From NCBI GenBank assembly GCA_021324155.1, contig JAJPJQ010000038.1, positions 1-64,000 on the forward strand: a stretch of DNA of 64,000 nt, given 5' to 3'. Within the stretch, counting starts at the first letter, position 1; each line of letters starts with the position of its first letter. The notes under the pieces are model-generated. The model did no database searches. It worked only from the letters and a program-made list of their open reading frames with translations, and was not told the DNA's origin. The stretch comes from Pseudomonadota bacterium (GTDB taxonomy: Bacteria > Desulfobacterota > Binatia > UBA9968). Below are positions 37,689-47,426 of this stretch, piece by piece. A program made the position numbers and the translations under genes.

Positions 37689-37746
37689 TCCGATAACTTT
37701 CTTTACAGAACTGTGGCGGCGTGTTAAGAGCGCCGTTACGCGTTTT

Positions 37747-39243
37747 ATGATTGCGAATGAAGAGCAGCAAACAAAAGCACCCTTTCGACTCGATATCTGC
37801 GACTGGATCTTTTTCGGAGTTCTTTTTGTCGCGATCCTGATTCGGGTCAACTACTTCCTCATTACCCAAGATCAGCCGCTCTGGTGGGACGAGGCGGAGT
37901 ACATGCTCAAGGCGAAAGCGCTGGCTTTCGGCACGCCTGAGACGGGCTGGTACAAATCTCGGCCGGTGCTTTTGCCGATCCTAGCGGCTGGGCTTCTCAA
38001 GCTCGGCGTCGGCGAAGTCGCCATCCGGCTTCTCTGGATCGCGCTTTCGACCGCGTCGTTGATTTTTCTGTACCGCCTCGGCGCACTGCTCTTTAATAAA
38101 CGTGTCGGCCTTTACGCCGCGGCTCTCGCCTCAGCTTTTTATATCGATCTTTTCTATTCGATGCGCCTGCTCGTCGATCTGCCGCAGGTCTTCTTCGTCG
38201 TCCTCGCCGCGTATTTGCTCGTAAGAGCCGTCTACTTCAATGCAATCTATAGCGCGTGGGCGGTGCTGCCAGTGCTCTTTCTGGGAACCGCGATGCGCTT
38301 CACAGTGGGAATTTTTATCGTCGTCGCGATAATTTTTCTAATCGTCGTTGAAAGAGACCGGCTGTGGAAGGATAAACGCTGGCTGGTCTCTTCGCTTCTC
38401 GGCCTCGCCGTATTGCTGCCGTTTCTGATCTACTACTGGGCCGCCTACGACAATCCCTTTTTTCCCTTCCTATCGCAACGCGCCCTCCGGACAGCGGGAA
38501 AAGCTGCGCTCGATCCGGGCCAGATCTTAATCCAGTACATTGTCTTCTTTCCGAACTACACGAACATACCTGTCACGGTCGTATTTATCGCCGGACTTGT
38601 TCTAGCCGTTGTCGTGCTCGCATGGCGGGGCGCCTTTAGCGACAAGACCGTCCAAAGTTATTTGCTGTTGCTTCTTTGGACGGTCGCTCCGTTTCTTTTT
38701 TTCGCTCTGCTCGTCGATCATTTCGAGGACCGCTACATAGCCATGATCTTCCCCGCGATTTTCCTGTTCACCGCTGTAGCGCTGGATGCGGGATACAAAT
38801 ACCTTAAGCGCTTTAATTTGCCGGCGGCGGTCGCCGCCGTCACATTGTTTCTGCTTTACGCGGCGGTTTCGATGGCGCTGCGCTCGGACGCCGAGATCGC
38901 CGCCAAGCTCGACTCGTTCGCCGCGATCCAGGGCGCCGGCCTGTGGATCAAGGCGCATTCCCAGCCGGGCGATTCGGTCATAACTTCGAGCGTGCCGCAA
39001 AATACTTATTATTCGGAACGCGCCTCCTATCCGATACCGAACCAGCCGGAAGTTTTCGAGCGAACGATCGCGGAGGGAAAGTCAAAATATCTGGTGCTTT
39101 CGCTATGGGAACAGTCGCCGTCTTGGGCTTATCGCTGGCCCGCCGCGAACCCGGGCAAAGCCAGCGCGGCCGCGGCATTCTTTTTCGACGCGGAACGGAA
39201 GCGCCCGGCGGCGATCGTTTACTCGTTGCACCCCCAAAATTAA
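37747..39243 (+). CDS. Glycosyltransferase family 39/ArnT-like integral membrane protein
   Basis: 498-aa membrane protein with about 11-12 helices, of the dolichyl/undecaprenyl-phosphate-sugar transferase (PMT/GT39, ArnT-like) superfamily. The first periplasmic loop has the catalytic acidic pair in QPLWWDEAEYMLKAK near residue 45. Later features: DLFYSMRLLVDLPQVFF and FEDRYIAMIFPAIFLF; the C-terminal periplasmic part holds QPGDSVITSSVPQNTYYS. The acceptor (lipid A, protein or another glycan) is unknown. ATG 37747 has no good ribosome site, so the start is approximate. GC returns to the local norm here. Confidence 0.82.
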   Translation: MIANEEQQTKAPFRLDICDWIFFGVLFVAILIRVNYFLITQDQPLWWDEAEYMLKAKALAFGTPETGWYKSRPVLLPILAAGLLKLGVGEVAIRLLWIALSTASLIFLYRLGALLFNKRVGLYAAALASAFYIDLFYSMRLLVDLPQVFFVVLAAYLLVRAVYFNAIYSAWAVLPVLFLGTAMRFTVGIFIVVAIIFLIVVERDRLWKDKRWLVSSLLGLAVLLPFLIYYWAAYDNPFFPFLSQRALRTAGKAALDPGQILIQYIVFFPNYTNIPVTVVFIAGLVLAVVVLAWRGAFSDKTVQSYLLLLLWTVAPFLFFALLVDHFEDRYIAMIFPAIFLFTAVALDAGYKYLKRFNLPAAVAAVTLFLLYAAVSMALRSDAEIAAKLDSFAAIQGAGLWIKAHSQPGDSVITSSVPQNTYYSERASYPIPNQPEVFERTIAEGKSKYLVLSLWEQSPSWAYRWPAANPGKASAAAAFFFDAERKRPAAIVYSLHPQN

Positions 39244-39245
39244 AA

Positions 39246-39283
39246 GGGCCCGCCCCTTCGCTGCAAAACGAAGAAGCGGGCCC
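39246..39283 (-). terminator. Strong intrinsic terminator for the minus-strand mini-transcript
   Basis: Long hairpin: GGGCCCGC plus CCTTCG (39246-39260) pairs with CGAAG and GCGGGCCC (39269-39283) around an 8-base loop with one small bulge. On the minus strand it is followed by TTTTAATTTT; on the plus strand there is no T-run, so it serves the minus strand. Confidence 0.85.
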
Positions 39284-39412
39284 CGGTGACTGGGGGGATT
39301 TACAGGCCTGAGCCCGAACCCCCGTCAATTGGCTGGCTCAGACGCTAGGTCCCAGCCACCTCACAGTCCGTACATTTGTCATTTATCACTGGACCACCTC
39401 CTTTCCCTGCTG
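39284..39412 (-). ncRNA. Self-contained small transcription unit: structured RNA with 14-codon reading frames
   Basis: Between a promoter (39419-39447) and a terminator (39246-39283) lies about 130 bases that start with AAAGGAGG (39397-39404). Seven bases on is GTG 39389, giving MINDKCTDCEVAGT and a TAG (39345), after which the frame stays open for 14 more codons to TAA (39300). ATG 39382 gives another 14-aa peptide. Downstream text folds: GGCTGG/CCAGCC, GACGGGGG/CCCCCCAGTC, and CTGAGCC (minus of 39335-39341) can instead pair with GGCTCAG (minus of 39308-39314). It could be a small RNA, a mini-protein mRNA with a CxxC peptide, or both. Confidence 0.6.
39345..39389 (-). CDS. Possible 14-aa CxxC mini-protein
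   Basis: GTG start with an ideal AAAGGAGG site seven bases upstream; peptide MINDKCTDCEVAGT, ending at an amber codon. The CxxC pair suggests metal or redox contact if it is made. Too short to judge by coding statistics; the ribosome site and dedicated promoter are the evidence. Confidence 0.4.
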   Translation of the reverse strand: MINDKCTDCEVAGT

Positions 39413-39418
39413 ATTAAC

Positions 39419-39447
39419 AGTTTAAGGAAGCGATCTGGGTAAGTCAA
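39419..39447 (-). promoter_or_regulatory. Sigma-70-type promoter of the minus-strand mini-transcript
   Basis: On the minus strand: -35 TTGACT (39442-39447), a 17-base spacer, -10 TAAACT (39419-39424). Expected start of transcription is near 39412, which puts the AAAGGAGG site a few bases into the RNA. It begins 18 bases after the yfiH stop codon. Confidence 0.65.
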
Positions 39448-39464
39448 TAAAAAACCGCCTTGCT

Positions 39465-40229
39465 CTATGACGGCCAACCGATAAAGCTCAGCTGACGGCC
39501 GGTGTCTTTGTCGCGACGGTAGGAAAAGAATTCTCGGTCGCACGCGTTGCACGGACCGGCGACGACGATGCGCTCGGGCGCGACGCCGGCGCCTTCGAGC
39601 TGGCGGCGGTTGAGCTCGCGGATGTCGAGATACTGTTTACCGACGCGCGACTGTATCGCGCTTTTCGCCGCGTCGCCCCACTTAACGGTAAGCGGCTCGG
39701 CAACGTCCGCGCCGATCTCGTAGCAGCACACGCCAATTGTCGGTCCGAGCGCGGCCTCGATCTCTTCCGGCGCGACGCCGTAGCGTTCTTTCAAATGCCG
39801 CACCATCTTCGGCGCGATGCCCGCGAGCGTACCGCGCCAGCCGGCGTGCACGACCGCGGCGAGCTTGCGCTCCGGCATCGAAAAAAGAATCGGCGCGCAG
39901 TCGGCTGTCAGCAGGCCGAGGAAAATCCCCGGCTTCTCGGCGACCATGCCGTCGGCCTCGCCGATCTCCTTGATCTTCGGATCGGCGACGTCAGCGATGT
40001 GATCACCGTGCACCTGCTTCATGGTGACGACTTTGAGATTGTGCACGCCGACGGCTTTCTTCACGTCGCAGAAGTTGTCCTTGACGACCGCGGGATCGTC
40101 GCCGACGCGGAACGATAGGTTGAGGCCCATGAACGCGCCTTCGCTCTTGCCGCCGCGCCGGCCGAGAAAGCCGTGCAGCGGCGCGCCGCGGCGCTCCCAT
40201 GCGGAAACTTTGATCCAGCGAAGCTCCAT
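39465..40229 (-). CDS. yfiH: YfiH/LACC1-type polyphenol oxidase-like purine nucleoside enzyme
   Basis: Member of the multicopper-oxidase-like laccase domain family (Cu-oxidase_4); characterised members act as purine nucleoside phosphorylase/adenosine deaminase or guard cell-wall precursor editing. 254 aa. Zinc/active-site motifs: LLTADCAPILF near residue 115, VVHAGWRGTLAGIAP near 130 and GPTIGVCCYEIG near 170; also HGFLGRRGGKSEG at the start and CDREFFSYRRD near the end. Start at MELRWIKVSAW (40229) by homology. Cytoplasmic. It is followed by the mini-transcript and faces the GT39 gene. Confidence 0.9.
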   Translation of the reverse strand: MELRWIKVSAWERRGAPLHGFLGRRGGKSEGAFMGLNLSFRVGDDPAVVKDNFCDVKKAVGVHNLKVVTMKQVHGDHIADVADPKIKEIGEADGMVAEKPGIFLGLLTADCAPILFSMPERKLAAVVHAGWRGTLAGIAPKMVRHLKERYGVAPEEIEAALGPTIGVCCYEIGADVAEPLTVKWGDAAKSAIQSRVGKQYLDIRELNRRQLEGAGVAPERIVVAGPCNACDREFFSYRRDKDTGRQLSFIGWPS

Positions 40230-40312
40230 CGCCTCTATTATCGGCGCCGGCGACGCCGGTTGCAAGCGCCGGTTGCAAATCGGCCGCGAGCCGAGCAGAA
40301 TTTCCGCTCACA

Positions 40313-42397
<2,085 letters not shown>

Positions 42398-42424
42398 AGA
42401 ATCCGACGAACAGAAAAGCGTAAA

Positions 42425-43432
42425 TCAACGAAGGTCCGACAGGAATGTTTTTAGCTGCCGAAGAACTTCCTGGGGGCGTTCTTCCTGCGGCACGTGTCCC
42501 GTCTTTTCCAGAATGATTAATTTTGAGTTTTTAATATCGCTATGGAATCGATGAGCATTTTCGATCGGCATCCACGCGTCGGCCGCTCCCCATATGATTA
42601 AAGTGGGCACGTCGATGTCTTTAAAGCGAAGCTCATTGGACTCTGCGTCGGGAGGCTCGATCAGCTTCGCGGTCTGCTCCAATGGATATCTACTTTCTCG
42701 CACATCCATAAAATACGCGTAGCGGCAGACTCGATCCGGCGTAGCTCGCGCGTTGTCAGCGAAGAGCGCTTCGAGCATGAGCTTCGCGCGCAGCTGTGGA
42801 GGAATTGAATACGACATAAAAAAACGAGAGAAGGGATTTTTTGTCGCCGCAACGATGGGTGGCTGTCTCTGTACATACCCGGCGCTATCGAGCAATACTA
42901 AACCGTCGATGGTCAATGGCTGCGGGTGGTCCTTGACTCTAAGATACGTCAGCAATGCAATCTCGCCGCCGAGCGAGTGGCCGACAAGCACGACGCGCCT
43001 CAGTCCAAGTCTCGTTAGAAAGTGAATCAAGAATTCCGCTTGATCGTCGGGCGAATATTTTTGATCATGCGGCTTCGAGGTAAATCCGGAGCCTCTTAAA
43101 TCCAACCGGACGGTCGAAAATTCCGCCGACAGCTCTGGATAAATGTCGTGCCACGTTTCGAGGCTAGCTCCGAAGCCGTGGATCAAAACGATCGTCGGAG
43201 ATCGATTCGATTTCAGGTTGGCTTCAAAATTGACCGAGACGCCATCGACCTCCACTGACTGCGCAGGGCGAGGAACAGCGGCGCCACAGTTGTGCTCGAT
43301 CTGTGCCGCCGTGCATCCGAATAAAATTAGGACGACACATCCGCATAAGGTAAGTACGGTTTTCGATGTATCAGCGACGCCCACAGCCACCCCCAACTCT
43401 AATATCATACCTATATTGGGCCACTCCGCCAA
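42425..43432 (-). CDS. Alpha/beta-hydrolase lipoprotein
   Basis: 335-aa alpha/beta hydrolase with an N-terminal hydrophobic stretch and a lipobox-like LILFGC (Cys near residue 40), so probably lipid-anchored in the envelope. Catalytic triad: Ser in LVGHSLGGEIALL near 150, Asp in WGAADAWMP near 275, His in EKTGHVPQEERP near 305; the oxyanion HG is in LIHGFGASLETW. Several in-frame starts exist upstream of the signal segment, so the N-terminus is uncertain. GC is visibly lower than in the neighbours, suggesting later acquisition. Substrate unknown (esterase, haloalkane- or epoxide-hydrolase-like). Confidence 0.85.
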   Translation of the reverse strand: MAEWPNIGMILELGVAVGVADTSKTVLTLCGCVVLILFGCTAAQIEHNCGAAVPRPAQSVEVDGVSVNFEANLKSNRSPTIVLIHGFGASLETWHDIYPELSAEFSTVRLDLRGSGFTSKPHDQKYSPDDQAEFLIHFLTRLGLRRVVLVGHSLGGEIALLTYLRVKDHPQPLTIDGLVLLDSAGYVQRQPPIVAATKNPFSRFFMSYSIPPQLRAKLMLEALFADNARATPDRVCRYAYFMDVRESRYPLEQTAKLIEPPDAESNELRFKDIDVPTLIIWGAADAWMPIENAHRFHSDIKNSKLIILEKTGHVPQEERPQEVLRQLKTFLSDLR

Positions 43433-43463
43433 GACACTCAGCGTCAGCGCCTTAGACGTAACC

Positions 43464-43479
43464 GCCTAATGCGTTAGGC
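43464..43479. repeat. Short hairpin in the divergent intergenic region
   Basis: GCCTAA (43464-43469), TGCG, TTAGGC (43474-43479); the TTAGGC arm can also pair with another GCCTAA at 43497-43502. Located between the hydrolase gene and the sigma-54 promoter. Could be an operator or an enhancer-like site; it is not a valid integron attC (arm order is wrong). Confidence 0.4.
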
Positions 43480-43571
43480 ACTCCCTTAATCCCACCGCCT
43501 AAACAACTAGCCGCATCTTCCGATCTTGACGATATTTTTGCGATTTTTCGCCCCGTTTTTCGTCATCCGTG

Positions 43572-43587
43572 TGGCATGGACGTTGCT
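43572..43587 (+). promoter_or_regulatory. Sigma-54 (-24/-12) promoter, block 1
   Basis: TGGCAT-N5-TTGCT with GG (43573-43574) and GC (43585-43586) exactly ten bases apart; one mismatch to TGGCAC-N5-TTGCW. Predicted start near 43598 lies just before the AGGAGG (43601-43606) of the PAP2 gene. Confidence 0.7.
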
Positions 43588-43611
43588 CCTCCACCTGCTC
43601 AGGAGGACGTC

Positions 43612-44202
43612 ATGAACTTCACCGATTACTCGCTCAATCTCATGCTCAGCGTCTTTCTCATCGTCGGCGCGTATCAGTTTTATTTCTGGTGCCAGAGCCA
43701 TCCGCTTGCGATGCCGCGCGAGCTGAAGCTCAAACTTGACGAGCGCATCCCCTATCGTCCGAACTGGGTGTGGATCTATAGCTTCCTCTATTATCCGGCG
43801 ATCCTTTACCTCAACTGGGTCGTCGATTCGCCCTCGGAGTTCACGCGCATGGCAGGGAGCTTTCTCCTGCTGCTCGGGCTCCAGATGGCGTTCTTCATCG
43901 CCTTTCCGGTGACGACGCCGGCGAGCTGGCGGCAGCTCAACGCGCGCCGAACGCTCGCCGAGCGCTTCCTCGCCTACGTGCAACGTGTCGACGCGCCGTC
44001 GAATTGCTTTCCCAGCATGCACGTTTCGGTCGCGACGCTGACGGCGCTGCATCTCTATCCGGCGCTCGGCGCTTGGGCGCTGCTCTTTCCCGTACTGATC
44101 GCGGCGAGCGCGGTTTTCACGAAGCAGCACTATCTCGCCGATCTCCCGGCCGGCGCCGCCCTCGGCTGGGCGACATTCAAAATCTTTGCGCGGATGGCGT
44201 GA
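43612..44202 (+). CDS. PAP2-superfamily membrane phosphatase (Aur1-like)
   Basis: 196-aa integral membrane phosphatase/phosphotransferase with about five helices. Catalytic motifs of the type 2 phosphatidic acid phosphatase family are visible: SNCFPSMHVSVATLTAL near residue 130 (PSxxH) and TKQHYLADLPAGAALG near 170 (His and Asp). Members dephosphorylate lipid or isoprenoid phosphates, or act as inositol-phosphoceramide-type transferases. AGGAGG is five bases before ATG 43612, which decides the start. A sigma-54 promoter lies just upstream, and the gene overlaps the next by four bases (GTGA). Confidence 0.88.
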   Translation: MNFTDYSLNLMLSVFLIVGAYQFYFWCQSHPLAMPRELKLKLDERIPYRPNWVWIYSFLYYPAILYLNWVVDSPSEFTRMAGSFLLLLGLQMAFFIAFPVTTPASWRQLNARRTLAERFLAYVQRVDAPSNCFPSMHVSVATLTALHLYPALGAWALLFPVLIAASAVFTKQHYLADLPAGAALGWATFKIFARMA

Positions 44203-44870
44203 GCAAGGACATGCAAGCCGCGGATCGGAGAGCCGAGGTTTCGCTGCCGCTCAGGTTGCTCATCATCGGGATTCTCTTCGACGCCGCGGCGTTCGCTTAC
44301 CCGCCGCTGTCTCTCGGCGCGGCGAACGGCCTTCGCATGCGCCTCTTTCGCCTCGCGCTCGTTGCCGCCGTCGCGCTGCCGCTGCTCGGAGTATTCATAT
44401 CCGATCTCGCAACGCGCTTTGGCGACGAAAACGGCAAAGCCGCCCGTGCGCGGCGCGCGATGATCTTCGGCGCCGCCGCGATGCCGCTGGCTCTAACGGC
44501 GGCGGCATTCACGCGCCTCGAATTCCGAATGCTTCTGCCGCTGCCGGCGCTCGCCGTCGTTTACGCGGCGGTTGCCGCGGCGCTTATGGCGCAGCGTTGC
44601 GCGCGCGGGCCGGAGCTGTGGGGCTGGCGGCTGGTCGCCGCGAGCACTGCGGCCGGCCTCGTCATGGGACTCTACGCCTTCGACGCGCCGCTGTTGGGAA
44701 ACTTCGCCGGCGGATACGACGGAACGACGCGCGTTCTGATGCGCGCGGCGCACGAGCTAGCGATCGTCGCCGGCATGTCGCTGATTTCTCTTGGTCACTT
44801 CGTAACGAAAGGAGCCGCAGATGAAGATCGGCCTCGTCGCCATCGCCGGCGTCAAACTGCAGACGCGTAA
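44199..44870 (+). CDS. Unidentified six-helix integral membrane protein
   Basis: 223-aa protein with about six membrane helices (LRLLIIGILFDAAAFAYPP, MRLFRLALVAAVALPLLGVF, AAAMPLALTAAAF, LALVVYAAVAAALMAQ-type segments). I recognise no family motif. GTG 44199 overlaps the PAP2 stop as GTGA; ATG 44211 is an alternative. Its 3' end overlaps the radical SAM gene by 50 bases, so it is co-translated with that enzyme and the PAP2 phosphatase. It may help move or anchor a lipid intermediate; that is inference from neighbours only. Confidence 0.7.
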   Translation: MSKDMQAADRRAEVSLPLRLLIIGILFDAAAFAYPPLSLGAANGLRMRLFRLALVAAVALPLLGVFISDLATRFGDENGKAARARRAMIFGAAAMPLALTAAAFTRLEFRMLLPLPALAVVYAAVAAALMAQRCARGPELWGWRLVAASTAAGLVMGLYAFDAPLLGNFAGGYDGTTRVLMRAAHELAIVAGMSLISLGHFVTKGAADEDRPRRHRRRQTADA

Positions 44871-46248
44871 GTTCATCGACCTCGGCATCACGCTGCCGCA
44901 GTTCGTCAACCGCGGGCGCGTGATCGCGCAGCTGCCGAGCTTGGCGCTCTTGACGATCGCCGGCGCGACGCCCGAAGGCGTCGAGCTGGAGTATGTCGAA
45001 GTGGACGACGTCGCGTCTTTTGCGGCAAAGCCGACGCTCGATTTCGATTTCGTTGCGCTCTCGACCTACACTGCGCGCGCGTTCGACGCCTATCTCGTCG
45101 CCGATGCGTACCGCGCGCGCGGCGTGCCGGTCGTCTTCGGCGGCCTGCATGCGACGGTGCTGCCCGAGGAGGCGGCGCTCCACGCCGACGCCGTCGTGGC
45201 CGGCGAAGCGGAAACGGTCTGGCCGGAGGTCGTGCGCGATTTCCAGCGCGGCGGGCGCTCACGACTGAAAAGAATCTATCGCGAGCCGGCGCCGGGAAGG
45301 CTTCGACTCGACGCGGCGCCGCTGCCGCGGTTCGATCTGCTCGCCGCGCCGGCCGCCGCATCGGCGGACATCGATCCGCGCGCGACCGGACAATTGAATC
45401 GCCTCGGGCCGTACAACCGCATCACCGTGCAGACGACGCGCGGCTGCCCGCTCGATTGCGAGTTTTGCGCGGCATCGCGGCTCTACGGCGGCTACCGCGT
45501 GAAGCCGGTCGAGCGCGTGCTCGAAGAAATCGACGCTATACGCGCGCTGTGGCGCCGGCCCTTCATCGAGTTCGCCGACGATAATACGTTCGTCAATAAG
45601 CGCTGGGCCAAACTCCTGCTGCGAGAGCTCGCGCCGCGCCGCATCCGCTATTTCACGGAGAGCGACGTTTCAATCGCCGACGACGACGAGCTGCTCGACC
45701 TGCTGTACCCGAGCGGCTGCCGCCAGATCCTGGTCGGCTTCGAGAGCCCGCGCCTTGCGAGCCTCGACGGTCTCGACCGCGTGAACTGGAAAGCGGGCCG
45801 GCTGCCGCAATATGTCGACGCGATCGAGAAGATCCAGAGCCGCGGCGTCAGCGTTTGCGGCTGCTTCATCGTCGGGCTCGACTCCGACACGCCGGACATC
45901 TTCGACGAGATCCGCGAATTCGTCGAGCGCTCGGGCCTGCTCGAAGTCCAGGTGACGATCCTCACGCCGTTTCCCGGGACGCGGCTTTACGACCGGCTCG
46001 CGCGCGAAGGCCGCCTGCTCTACCCCGGCGCGTGGGACCGCTGCACGCTCTTCGATGTCAACTTCCGCCCGCGCGGCATGTCGGTCGAGGAGCTGGAAGA
46101 GGGTGTGATGCGTTTGTGGCGCGACACCTGGAACGCAGAGCAGTTCGCCGCGCGCAAGCGCCGCTACCGCGACATCATGCGCAATTTGCACGGCCGGCGC
46201 TCCGAAGCCGAGAGCGAGGAGTACTTCGCGCTACCCGCCGCTGTGTAG
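44821..46248 (+). CDS. B12-binding-domain radical SAM enzyme
   Basis: 475-aa protein with an N-terminal cobalamin-binding Rossmann-type region (about 1-160; VVFGGLHATVLPEEA, DAVVAGEAETVWPEV) and a radical SAM barrel with the 4Fe-4S cysteines in TTRGCPLDCEFCAASR near residues 208-216 (CxxxCxxC), ILVGFESP and a C-terminal helical cap (about 390-475). Such enzymes methylate or rearrange unactivated carbons in hopanoid, chlorophyll and natural-product pathways. Third gene of the sigma-54 block 1 operon. Substrate not predictable; the classic DxHxxG cobalamin loop is not evident. Confidence 0.88.
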   Translation: MKIGLVAIAGVKLQTRKFIDLGITLPQFVNRGRVIAQLPSLALLTIAGATPEGVELEYVEVDDVASFAAKPTLDFDFVALSTYTARAFDAYLVADAYRARGVPVVFGGLHATVLPEEAALHADAVVAGEAETVWPEVVRDFQRGGRSRLKRIYREPAPGRLRLDAAPLPRFDLLAAPAAASADIDPRATGQLNRLGPYNRITVQTTRGCPLDCEFCAASRLYGGYRVKPVERVLEEIDAIRALWRRPFIEFADDNTFVNKRWAKLLLRELAPRRIRYFTESDVSIADDDELLDLLYPSGCRQILVGFESPRLASLDGLDRVNWKAGRLPQYVDAIEKIQSRGVSVCGCFIVGLDSDTPDIFDEIREFVERSGLLEVQVTILTPFPGTRLYDRLAREGRLLYPGAWDRCTLFDVNFRPRGMSVEELEEGVMRLWRDTWNAEQFAARKRRYRDIMRNLHGRRSEAESEEYFALPAAV

Positions 46249-46296
46249 TTTTCATCCGCGTGGATATTCGCCGCAGCCGCCCATATAATCGAGGCC

Positions 46297-47226
46297 GTGA
46301 TCGACGTCCACGTGCATCTCGCTGCGCTCCCCGACGGCGACAACGGCTGCTACATCTCGCCCAAGATGCTGCGCCGGCCGCTCTCGCGTTTCATCATGTG
46401 GAAGTTCGGCATCGACTTCCGCAAGCCGGCCGAGTCGAACGCCTTCTACGTCGAGCGCCTGCTGCGCGAGCTCGGGCGCGCGACGCTGGTTGAAAAAGCG
46501 GTGCTGCTCGCGCTCGACGGCGTCTACGACGCCGGCGGAAATCTCGACGCGACGCGGACGGATTTTCTTATCTCGAATGCCTACGCGCTCGAGGTCGCGA
46601 GAACATATCCCGACCGCTTTCTCGCCGGCGCGTCGGTGAACCCGCAGCGGCGCGACGCGCTCGACGAGCTGGAGCGCGCGGCGGCCGCCGGCGCGGCTCT
46701 GGTGAAGATTCTTCCCAACGCGCAGTGCTTCGATCCCGCCGAGAGCCGCTATCTGCCTTTTTATCGGGCGCTCGCGCGCTTGAAGCTTCCGCTCTTGAGC
46801 CATGTCGGCTACGAATTCAGCCTCGCCGGGCGCGACCAGTCGGCCGGCAACCCCGCGCGGCTGCGCAATGCGCTTGAAGCAGGCGTGACCGTGATCGGCG
46901 CGCACGGCTGCAGCGAGGGGCTATTCGGCTACGAGCCGCATCTCAATACCGTGCGCGAGTTCGTCTTCCGCTACCCGCACTTTTATCTCGACGCCTCGGC
47001 ACTGACGCTGCCGAACCGGGCCGACATGCTTTTCATCCTGAAGCGCCATCCCGAGATTCAGGAGCGGTTGCTTTTCGGCACCGACTACCCGCTGCCGGTC
47101 TTCGCGCTTCCATCGATCGGCGGCGGCTACCTCGCGGCGGCGCGCGCGAGCTATTTCGACCGCCAAGCGCTGGTGCTGAAAAATCTCGGCATTTCGTTCC
47201 GGGATTTCGCAGCCGTCAAACCGTAA
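46297..47226 (+). CDS. Amidohydrolase-2-family metal-dependent hydrolase
   Basis: 309-aa TIM-barrel hydrolase (PF04909-like; related to ACMSD and uracil/resorcylate decarboxylases). Metal ligands: HxH in MIDVHVHLAAL, Lys/His region LVKILPNAQCF, His in LLSHVGYEF near residue 170, His in VIGAHGCSEG near 207 and Asp in LFGTDYPLPV near 262. It can act as a hydrolase or decarboxylase. GTG 46297 starts the HxH motif directly, so an earlier start is impossible. Last gene of block 1; it has no ribosome site of note and is 48 bases after the radical SAM gene. Confidence 0.86.
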   Translation: MIDVHVHLAALPDGDNGCYISPKMLRRPLSRFIMWKFGIDFRKPAESNAFYVERLLRELGRATLVEKAVLLALDGVYDAGGNLDATRTDFLISNAYALEVARTYPDRFLAGASVNPQRRDALDELERAAAAGAALVKILPNAQCFDPAESRYLPFYRALARLKLPLLSHVGYEFSLAGRDQSAGNPARLRNALEAGVTVIGAHGCSEGLFGYEPHLNTVREFVFRYPHFYLDASALTLPNRADMLFILKRHPEIQERLLFGTDYPLPVFALPSIGGGYLAAARASYFDRQALVLKNLGISFRDFAAVKP

Positions 47227-47346
47227 ATCGCCGCCGCCTAATCGGCTGCCGATCCGCGCACGCCGACCGCCCAAGCAGCCAGGCAGTTGGCGGGTCGAAA
47301 CATGAATCCATCCAGTAACCGTCTGGACTTTTCCGCGCCCTGCCTC

Positions 47347-47362
47347 TGGCACCATGCTTGCT
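47347..47362 (+). promoter_or_regulatory. Sigma-54 (-24/-12) promoter, block 2
   Basis: TGGCAC-N5-TTGCT, a full match to TGGCAC-N5-TTGCW, with GG (47348-47349) and GC (47360-47361) ten bases apart. Predicted start near 47373. The rest of the 200-base gap after 47226 shows nothing else clear. Confidence 0.78.
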
Positions 47363-47426
47363 CATTGAGATGAATATGAATTCTTTGTTGCGTCCCGTTG
47401 CGCTTTCGCCTAAGGATTTGGGGCAG

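Noticed and set aside
39284-39412. tRNA or SRP RNA in the 39.3-kb intergenic region
   Set aside because: No cloverleaf, no T-loop GTTCGANTC in the right frame and no SRP GGAAGG/GCAG tetraloop core; the text is better explained as a distinct small transcript.
40246-40290. TTGCA boxes upstream of the sigma-54 activator as a possible autoregulatory -24/-12 promoter
   Set aside because: The GG to GC spacing is 11, not 10, and the -24 TGGCA element is missing; the TTGCA words come from a short direct repeat GCCGGTTGCAA.
43464-43510. GTTAGGC/GCCTAAAC arms resembling an integron attC site
   Set aside because: The arms occur in the reverse order for attC (GTTRRRY before RYYYAAC), are only about 17 bases apart and there is no integrase gene; treated as a simple inverted repeat.
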